A DNA stretch of 64,000 bases from Actinomycetota bacterium. Its GTDB lineage: Bacteria; Actinomycetota; Coriobacteriia; Anaerosomatales; Anaerosomataceae. The stretch covers positions 1 to 64,000 of the forward strand of contig WSXY01000010.1 in NCBI GenBank assembly GCA_009773565.1. The letters run 5' to 3'. The notes under the pieces are model-generated. The model had not been told where the DNA came from, ran no database searches, and worked only from the letters and a program-made list of their open reading frames with translations. Positions 1-5,453 of this stretch are shown piece by piece; within the stretch, counting starts at the first letter, position 1, and each line of letters opens with the position of its first letter. Position numbers and translations under genes: made by a program.

Positions 1-49
1 GTGGCGCGGGCGCGTGGCGCGGGCGTGGGGCGCGGGCGTGGGGCGCGCC
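1..49. repeat. 13-bp G/C-rich tandem repeat at window edge
   Basis: Roughly four imperfect copies of a unit close to GTGGGGCGCGGGC run from the first base of the window, so the array probably continues outside it. It lies in non-coding sequence beyond the 3' end of the broken winged-helix gene. Nothing else is recognisable in 1-79. Confidence 0.7.
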
Positions 50-79
50 GTCCGCGACGAGTGCCTCCGCGAGGACGAG

Positions 80-420
80 CTAGTAGAAGATGCTCAGCCG
101 AGATTCCCTGGGCATCAGATATCGATCGACGTAACTGGAGAGCAGCCTTATCTGTGACGTGTTGACGTGAAAGCCAGGCTCCTCCCAATCTGCGCCAATC
201 AAGTGGGCCTTTTGGAGAAGGTGTACGTGATACGTGAGCGTGGGCTGCTTTACCGGCACAAAGCGCTGGAGCTGGCCCGTTGTCATTCGCTGCTCCGCGA
301 GCGTTTCGATGATTGCCTCCGCGAATAGCTGTTGAGCATCGCGATCGTCTCCGGAATGGAGGCGAAATCTGTACCTCCCATTGGTGCACTCCCCCCTCGG
401 TTGTCCGATCGCCGTTTCGC
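80..420 (-). pseudogene. remnant of a winged-helix (ArsR/MarR-like) transcriptional regulator
   Basis: An open frame on the minus strand ends at 80 and can be read back to about 420. Its second half looks like a winged helix: a helical stretch FAEAIIETLAEQ, then a region ending TYHVHLLQKAHLIG that resembles the recognition helix and wing of ArsR-type regulators. The frame around 300-420 still reads like protein (NGRYRFRLHSGDDRDAQQ) but has no in-frame ATG or GTG. Upstream it runs into a 26-bp tandem repeat whose unit is not a multiple of three. I infer a gene whose 5' part was lost or replaced by repeats. An internal ATG at 286 could give only a 68-residue product. The family is tentative. 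Confidence 0.4.
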
Positions 421-440
421 GACCGCTGTCTTGCGTCCGC

Positions 441-518
441 CTTCTGCGACTGCCTTTTGCATCCGCCTTCTGCGACTGCCTATTGCATCCGTCTTCTGCG
501 ACTGCCTATTGCAACCGC
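441..518. repeat. 26-bp tandem repeat, three copies
   Basis: Three consecutive 26-bp units (441-466, 467-492, 493-518), each beginning CTTCTGCGACTGCCT, differ at only a few positions. A shorter degenerate copy may precede them at about 430. Because 26 is not divisible by three, the array cannot be a neutral in-frame expansion, and it disrupts the minus-strand reading frame of the adjacent winged-helix remnant. Confidence 0.85.
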
Positions 519-910
519 CTTCATACCCCGTTAATCCCGGCTGCTCGGCGACCTCCTTGGCAACTCTTTGAAGCGGTTCAATATCCGCCTCGTCAGCATC
601 GAAGCTCATCGAACCGATTATTGATGCCGTTCGATGGGCGATTCCTGAAGCACGACTGATCCTGACGAAACGCCACGGCCCCGAGGCTCCATGCCGCGCT
701 GGTGCATAAACCACACATCGAGCACTTTCGAAAAACCGTTTGATGAGTCTCGATATTGGCCTCGTCAGCATCGATTCGCATCAATGTATGCCGGATGGAC
801 CCTCTGAGTTCCTGCGATGAACGAACCTTAACGCTCAAAACAGCGACCTCAAGAAGCAATCTACTGCGGGAGGCTATACAGGGACTAACGCGAGACTTAA
901 CCGGCTCCAA
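519..910. other. degenerate intergenic DNA with a duplicated ~35-bp segment
   Basis: No credible gene is seen here. Two related segments occur about 160 bp apart, at roughly 568-604 and 740-785, and share CCTCGTCAGCATCGA and flanking similarity. Read on the minus strand they give similar peptides (FDADEADIEPLQRV and IDADEANIETHQTV), which suggests duplicated scraps of a former coding sequence. I do not recognise the family. Confidence 0.4.
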
Positions 911-1579
911 CTAGGGATGCTCAAGTCCCAGCAGTACGCGCACTACAACGTGCGCCTGGTGCGCCGCCGCAACCATCACTCGTGACGCGTAGAGCGGCAG
1001 TCCGTCACGGACGTCGCTCGCAAGATCGCCGACGAGGTAGACGTTGTCGGCGATGTGCTGGGTCACAATCTCGTTCGCTGACCCGCTTCCGGCAAGGCCG
1101 GACACGGTCACGAGGGGAACTTCGGGCAGCTCCGACGTGCACACGTTCACGATCATCGCCTTGTCGTCGACGCCATCAACGGCCTCGACAAGCACGTCAC
1201 AACCAAATACGTACGGAAGGAGGTTCGCGGCGGTAACGCGCTCCACCACAACGTCCAGATGAACCGACGGATCAATCCGTCGCAGCGTTTCCGCAAGCGC
1301 CTCGGCCTTGAGTCGCCCGAGCTGGTCGCGGAAGAAGAGTTGCCGGTTCAGGTTGTCCTCTTCGACGCGGTCGAAATCAATCAATACAAGCGCGCCCACG
1401 CCCGAACGAACGAGCATTTCGGCGACGCTGCTACCAAGCCCGCCGCAACCGATGATGGCTACCGTGGCTGAACGGAGTGGCGCACGGTCGTCGCGCCCGG
1501 TGGCACGGTCGTCGCGCCCGGTGGCACGGTCGTCGCGCCCGGTGGCACGGTCGTCACGCGGTGATTCCGCCCGAGGCAC
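911..1579 (-). CDS. ThiF/MoeB-type adenylyltransferase of the AOR cluster
   Basis: This 222-residue E1-like enzyme should adenylate the C-terminal Gly-Gly of a MoaD/ThiS-like sulfur carrier. The nucleotide-binding GCGGLGS motif lies near residue 45, followed by the acidic DFDRVEEDNLNRQ segment typical of E1-like folds. There is no pair of CxxC zinc motifs as in E. coli MoeB, so it resembles the short clostridial ThiF type. The carrier gene is immediately upstream with a 5-bp gap, and AOR precedes that, so the likely role is pterin-cofactor sulfuration rather than thiamine synthesis (inference). The GTG start at 1579 has a GGAGGG sequence upstream. The first ~35 residues are unusual: a 7-residue RDDRATG unit repeated about four times, encoded by a 21-bp tandem repeat. 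Confidence 0.85.
   Translation of the reverse strand: MPRAESPRDDRATGRDDRATGRDDRATGRDDRAPLRSATVAIIGCGGLGSSVAEMLVRSGVGALVLIDFDRVEEDNLNRQLFFRDQLGRLKAEALAETLRRIDPSVHLDVVVERVTAANLLPYVFGCDVLVEAVDGVDDKAMIVNVCTSELPEVPLVTVSGLAGSGSANEIVTQHIADNVYLVGDLASDVRDGLPLYASRVMVAAAHQAHVVVRVLLGLEHP
1483..1560. repeat. 21-bp in-frame tandem repeat in the ThiF-like gene
   Basis: Three identical 21-bp units start at 1483, 1504 and 1525 (CACGGTCGTCGCGCCCGGTGG, broken as CACGGTCGTCG plus CGCCCGGTGG). A partial, diverged fourth copy starts at 1546. The unit is seven codons long, so copy number can change without shifting the frame. Translated on the minus strand it gives repeated RDDRATG. Confidence 0.9.
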
Positions 1580-1584
1580 GGCCC

Positions 1585-1824
1585 CTACCCTCCACCGACG
1601 GGCGGGAAGATCGCCAGTCGGTCGCCCGCGCTCAGGGCCGCGCCCTCCGAGGCATGGCGGCCGTTCACGAAGATCACGCGCGGCTCGTCTGGCAGGCCTA
1701 ATGAAGCAATAACCTCGCTGATAAGCATCCCGTCGGGAAAGTCGAACTCGCGCGTGTGCCGGCCGCTCAGCCCATCTGGCTGAAACGAGGCGAGACTCGC
1801 AAACAAAGCAACATCGACCTTCAT
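1585..1824 (-). CDS. MoaD/ThiS-family sulfur carrier protein
   Basis: This is a 79-residue beta-grasp protein ending in FPPVGGG, the terminal di-glycine that an E1-like enzyme adenylates and then thiocarboxylates. LFASLASF near the N-terminus and GDRLAIFPPVGGG at the end are typical of MoaD-like carriers. It lies between AOR and the ThiF-like activating enzyme, so it probably supplies sulfur to the tungstopterin dithiolene of the neighbouring oxidoreductase (inference). I chose ATG at 1824 because AGGTGG sits 8 bases upstream; a GTG at 1836 would overlap that site. Confidence 0.87.
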   Translation of the reverse strand: MKVDVALFASLASFQPDGLSGRHTREFDFPDGMLISEVIASLGLPDEPRVIFVNGRHASEGAALSAGDRLAIFPPVGGG

Positions 1825-1883
1825 CGGGCGAACCACCTCTCGCTACGTCAGCCTATTGGCACGGAACCGTGCTCGGGCGCGGC

Positions 1884-1933
1884 CACACTTCTCGCCCACA
1901 CCCACACGTCTCGCCCACACCCACACGTCTCGC
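1884..1933. repeat. 19-bp tandem repeat between the AOR and carrier genes
   Basis: Copies start at 1884, 1903 and 1922, the last one partial. The consensus is CACACGTCTCGCCCACACC. The array sits in the intergenic DNA just downstream (minus strand) of the AOR terminator. Confidence 0.85.
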
Positions 1934-1977
1934 AAAAAGAGGTGCTCGCGCCGGACGGGGGGCCACCCGGCGCGAGC
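1934..1977 (-). terminator. intrinsic terminator after the AOR gene
   Basis: A perfect 11-bp inverted repeat (1944-1954 with 1967-1977, GCTCGCGCCGG arm) encloses a 12-base loop. On the minus strand the stem is followed after three bases by TCTTTTTG. It lies between the AOR stop at 2001 and the sulfur-carrier gene, so expression of the carrier and ThiF-like genes needs read-through or its own promoter. Confidence 0.85.
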
Positions 1978-2000
1978 TATGACCGAACACGCACCCAGAA

Positions 2001-3776
2001 CTACGAGATTCCTAAACCAGCCGCAGTCTCAGGTACGAAGTCGAACACCGAATCCAGATCCGCGTCGGACACGGTGAATACAACGTTGTGCGGGGGCAGC
2101 GGAACCGTCTTGAAGAACGCAGGCAGACGGTCATCAGCCGGAGTAAAGCCGGCGTGCTGGTTGAACAGGCGCTCGTACGTGAGCGTCTCCTTGCCAACTG
2201 CAAGAAGCGCATTGGCATCCCACGTGTCGCCCGTGTGCGCCGACACCATGTCGACAATCGCCCCAAATGCCTCGGGAATATCGAGGACCGGGAACGCCAC
2301 AAAGATGCAGAAGCCCATCGCATCAAGCATGCCCGTTGCAATCTGCAAGCCCTGCGACAGCCCGGCCTGACCCTCGGGGCTGAGCGGATCAACACTGCCG
2401 CCAACGGCAAGGACGTTCGCCGTGATGGCATAGCCAGCGGTGTGGTCCGCGCCCTGCGTCGACGTTGCGTACGTGACGCCGATGCCCTGAATCGGCCGCG
2501 GGTCATACGCCGGCAACGCCTGATGCTTCACGACCGGAATGTGCGCCACGCCAAATGCATTGCCCGTGACCTCTGCGCCCTGGCCAAGCGTCTTGCCAAG
2601 CTCGGTCCCGGCCCAGATCTCCTTGATTGCAGCCAACGCAGCCGCACCGTCGCCAAACGCGATCTTGCCGGCATCCATATAGACGGCCAACGTGGCGCCC
2701 ATCTCGATGGTATCCAGACCCAGATCGCTGCACTCGCGGTCGATGAGGCCAATCGCGTCCAGGTCGTCGATGCCACAGTCGGCTCCGATCGACCACACAT
2801 TTTCGTACTCCATGCCCTTTGTAACGTACGCGCCGTCCTTGTCGACCCAGTAGCGCGAGCACTGGATGACACACCCGGTGTGGCAGCCATGCTTCACGTT
2901 GCCGCCGCGCTCGAGGGTTACCTCGCGCATCTTCTCGCCGGAGATATTCTCGACGCCCTCGAAGCGGCCGTCGGAGAAGTTGCGCGTGGGATAGCCACCG
3001 GCCTCATTGATGATGTTGGCCAGGACGTTGGTGCCGTACGTTGGCAGACCCTGACCCGAGACGGGGTGAGTCGTCAGAGCATTGGCGAAGACCTTCATCG
3101 CAGCCGAGAAGGCTTCCTTGTCGGCATGCTCTACATACGACAGACCCTTGTCGCTCACGACAATCGCCTTGAGGCCCTTGGTGCCCATGACCGCGCCCAT
3201 GCCACCGCGTCCGGCGAACCGGTTCGGGTAGCCCTTGGGGTCGGAAACGGCGACGCCGGCGGCCTTGAGGCCCATCTCGCCGGCAGGGCCGGTCGTGATG
3301 GTGGCAAAGTGATCGTCTGCGGGCCGTGTGGCCTTGATCTCCTCGGCAAGCGCGTAGTTGCCCATACCAGCCCAGGCGTCCACGCGTACAAGCTTCGCGG
3401 ACTTGTCGGCTTCGATCACCAACATGTAGCGCGCCGACGCATCTGCCGCTTTGCCTTCGACGATCACAGCAGCGATACCCAGTTTCCCGAGTGCGTGCGC
3501 TGCCTGGCCGCCGGAGTTGGATTCCTTGAGACCGCCCGTGAGCGGACTCTTCGCGCCGATGGAAAGGCGACCGCCGTTGGGTGTATTCGTTCCGCCGAGG
3601 AAACCGGGGGCGACGACGAACTTGTTCTCCGCACCGAGCGCATCCGCCATGGCGGGAACCTCGGTGAAGACGAGTGCCGAAGTGAGCGCCCGTCCGCCGT
3701 ATCGCGCCCATTTGGCGGGAAGCGGCTCCATCTTGATGGAGAGGTCAGACATATTCACACGCATCAGTTCACGCAT
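2001..3776 (-). CDS. aldehyde:ferredoxin oxidoreductase, tungsten-type (AOR family)
   Basis: A 591-residue member of the AOR family, which uses a tungsto-bispterin cofactor and one 4Fe-4S cluster to oxidise aldehydes to acids with ferredoxin (or run the reverse). The N-terminal MRVNMSDLSIKMEPLP and GGRALTSAL segments match the AOR N domain. GGMGAVMGTKGLKAI lies near residue 190 and a CHTGCVIQC cysteine cluster near residue 290. MGFCIFVAF near residue 505 would supply the last Cys ligand. Length is close to the usual ~605. ATG 3776 has AGGGGGT five bases upstream. A structured leader precedes it and an intrinsic terminator follows. The substrate and subfamily cannot be told from sequence alone. 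Confidence 0.93.
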   Translation of the reverse strand: MRELMRVNMSDLSIKMEPLPAKWARYGGRALTSALVFTEVPAMADALGAENKFVVAPGFLGGTNTPNGGRLSIGAKSPLTGGLKESNSGGQAAHALGKLGIAAVIVEGKAADASARYMLVIEADKSAKLVRVDAWAGMGNYALAEEIKATRPADDHFATITTGPAGEMGLKAAGVAVSDPKGYPNRFAGRGGMGAVMGTKGLKAIVVSDKGLSYVEHADKEAFSAAMKVFANALTTHPVSGQGLPTYGTNVLANIINEAGGYPTRNFSDGRFEGVENISGEKMREVTLERGGNVKHGCHTGCVIQCSRYWVDKDGAYVTKGMEYENVWSIGADCGIDDLDAIGLIDRECSDLGLDTIEMGATLAVYMDAGKIAFGDGAAALAAIKEIWAGTELGKTLGQGAEVTGNAFGVAHIPVVKHQALPAYDPRPIQGIGVTYATSTQGADHTAGYAITANVLAVGGSVDPLSPEGQAGLSQGLQIATGMLDAMGFCIFVAFPVLDIPEAFGAIVDMVSAHTGDTWDANALLAVGKETLTYERLFNQHAGFTPADDRLPAFFKTVPLPPHNVVFTVSDADLDSVFDFVPETAAGLGIS

Positions 3777-3781
3777 CTGGT

Positions 3782-3890
3782 ACCCCCTAGTCTCGGGCAT
3801 GGCGATACCCCGCATCACGGGGCATTCCTACCTTGTGCCGGTTGAGGGTCGGAGCAGTCGGCCCTCAAAGTAGGAATCTACCCCTTGGGG
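3782..3890 (-). promoter_or_regulatory. folded 5' leader of the AOR gene, candidate cis-regulatory RNA
   Basis: On the minus strand an 8-bp outer stem pairs 3870-3877 with 3824-3831 (ATTCCTAC arm). It encloses a 7-bp inner hairpin (3842-3848 with 3862-3868, TTGAGGG arm). A third 5-bp hairpin (3808-3812 with 3818-3822) follows. Runs of four C or G at 3881-3884, 3887-3890, 3819-3822, 3808-3811 and the Shine-Dalgarno AGGGGG near 3783-3788 allow mutually exclusive pairings, for example the 3819-3822 run with either 3881-3884 or 3808-3811. This looks like a switchable leader controlling translation. A molybdenum/tungsten-cofactor riboswitch is an obvious idea but I cannot match it to a known consensus. 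Confidence 0.5.
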
Positions 3891-3966
3891 CGCGTTCATC
3901 ACGCCGTCAACGTGTAGATTTCACGAGATTGACACGCGGGAGTCAGGATTCTGACGAAAGGCGTCC

Positions 3967-5007
3967 TTAGACGCGCCAGCGTGTTGGAATGAAGAGTTGC
4001 TCGTATGTGCGGATTGCGAAGCGGTCGGTCATACCCGCCACGTAATCGACAACGCGCTGGGGCAGCTCGGCATCGGAGGAGGGTTGTAGCTCGTCGGGGA
4101 GCTGCTCGGGATGCTCAAGGTAGTGCCCGAAGAGCGCCCGCACAAGCTCGAACGCCTTGGGGTCCTCCCCTTTGGCGTCCATCGAGAAGTAGACGTTCTC
4201 GAAGAGGAACGTCCGCAACGCAAGCATGGCTTCCTCGACCTCGGGCTCCATGGAGATGCGGTCGGCGCCCTCGCTCGTGCGCACCATCGACTCGACAAGC
4301 GTCGTAACGCGCGCGCCATGATGCGGGCCGAGCACTTTGAGCAACTCGACGGGAATCTCAGACTCGTCCAACACGCCGGCACGCATGGCGTCATCGATAT
4401 CGTGGTTCACGTACGCGATGCGATCCGACGTTCTCGCCACCTGCGCCTCAAGTGTGGCCGGAAGGGCCTCGCCGGTGTGGTGCCGGATGCCGTCACGCAC
4501 CTCCCAGGTGAGGTTCAACCCGCTTCCGTCGTACTCGAGCACCTCGACGACCCGAAGCGACTGGACGTTGTGCTCGTAGCGGGGCACGAGGTCGGGGTAT
4601 CTCGGCGCAATCTCGGCGAGGCACGCCGTGAGCGCCGACTCCCCGGTGTGCCCGAACGGCGTGTGCCCCAGGTCGTGGCCAAGCGCGATTGCCTCGGTGA
4701 GGTCCTCGTTGAGTCGCAGCGCCCGAGCGATCGAGCGCGCGATCTGGGCGACTTCGAGCGTGTGTGTGAGACGCGTGCGGTAGTGATCGCCCTCGGGCGC
4801 CAGAAACACCTGCGTCTTATGAGAGAGCCGCCGGAACGACTTGCAGTGGATGATACGGTCACGGTCACGCTGGAATTCGGTGCGCAGCGGGTCGAGCACG
4901 AGCGGGCGCACGCGCCCACGCGAGGTGTCCGAGAAGGCAGCACGCTCAGAAAGCCGCACATGTTCCTCGGCCTCGGCCATTTCGCGCGTCAGAATGCCGC
5001 TGTTCAC
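3967..5007 (-). CDS. dgt: dGTP triphosphohydrolase-like HD-domain protein
   Basis: A 346-residue HD-superfamily nucleotidohydrolase of the dGTPase-like type, which cleaves dNTPs to deoxynucleosides and triphosphate. The signature HCKSFRRLSHKTQVF lies at the N-terminus. It is followed by HTLEVAQIARSIARAL and GHDLGHTPFGHTGE, which carry the metal-binding H...HD residues, and a later IAYVNHDIDDA supplies the last Asp. Start GTG 5007 overlaps the TGA of the upstream membrane-protein gene (GTGA) and has GGGGGA six bases before it. ATG 4980 is possible but has no such site. In related genomes dgt is commonly followed by dnaG and rpoD; here the AOR cluster lies downstream instead. Confidence 0.92.
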   Translation of the reverse strand: MNSGILTREMAEAEEHVRLSERAAFSDTSRGRVRPLVLDPLRTEFQRDRDRIIHCKSFRRLSHKTQVFLAPEGDHYRTRLTHTLEVAQIARSIARALRLNEDLTEAIALGHDLGHTPFGHTGESALTACLAEIAPRYPDLVPRYEHNVQSLRVVEVLEYDGSGLNLTWEVRDGIRHHTGEALPATLEAQVARTSDRIAYVNHDIDDAMRAGVLDESEIPVELLKVLGPHHGARVTTLVESMVRTSEGADRISMEPEVEEAMLALRTFLFENVYFSMDAKGEDPKAFELVRALFGHYLEHPEQLPDELQPSSDAELPQRVVDYVAGMTDRFAIRTYEQLFIPTRWRV

Positions 5008-5375
5008 GCCTGTCCCCCGATCAACATGATGTAGGCGAGCGTGGCGCCCCCGAATACCGAGCCAAGCACCGCACCGACAATCCAGGGGTGGCTGCTCCCC
5101 CACGCCCGCGCGCCCAGGACCCCGCCGACAGCGCCGATAAGCGCACCCGGGAGAATGCGAAACAACACGAACGGGGGCTCGACCACGAAGATGACAAGAG
5201 CACCGAGTGGTGACGTACCCTGCGCGACGGCGAGCAACCACCAGATGGCGAACACCGCGAGAAGCGAGGAACAGAACGCACCCACGGCTGGCTGCCACCA
5301 CGGGCGCTGGCGCTTCGAGAGTCCCTGAATCAACGGCGACTGAGCCCGCTGGTACAGCCTCGTGCTGCGTGCCAT
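5004..5375 (-). CDS. small membrane protein of unknown function
   Basis: A 123-residue protein with a basic N-terminus (about 28 residues) followed by three or so hydrophobic segments: AVGAFCSSLLAVFAIWWLLAV, LGALVIFVVEPPFVLFRIL and a Gly-rich C-terminal hairpin of two spans. I recognise no family. It sits between ppdK and dgt and overlaps dgt by four bases, so the two are probably translated together. Its position suggests cotranscription, not a specific role. Confidence 0.7.
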   Translation of the reverse strand: MARSTRLYQRAQSPLIQGLSKRQRPWWQPAVGAFCSSLLAVFAIWWLLAVAQGTSPLGALVIFVVEPPFVLFRILPGALIGAVGGVLGARAWGSSHPWIVGAVLGSVFGGATLAYIMLIGGQA

Positions 5376-5453
5376 ACCGCCCCCTGAGCGTCGTGTGCCT
5401 CCGTACGAAGTATCGCCGGAGGCACACGTAAACGCTATAGAGGAAATCGTGAT

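Noticed and set aside
283-910. Two short minus-strand frames as real genes
   Set aside because: Their translations run through a 26-bp repeat or a duplicated segment, show no family similarity that I recognise, and lack convincing start signals.
1483-1560. Possible CRISPR array
   Set aside because: Units are contiguous with no spacers and are in frame within a coding gene; no cas genes are present. The same reasoning excludes 441-518 and 1884-1933.
2088-3845. Long open frame opposite the AOR gene
   Set aside because: It is the antisense shadow of a GC-rich gene; composition is Arg/His-rich and no domain is recognisable, while the other strand gives a clear AOR.
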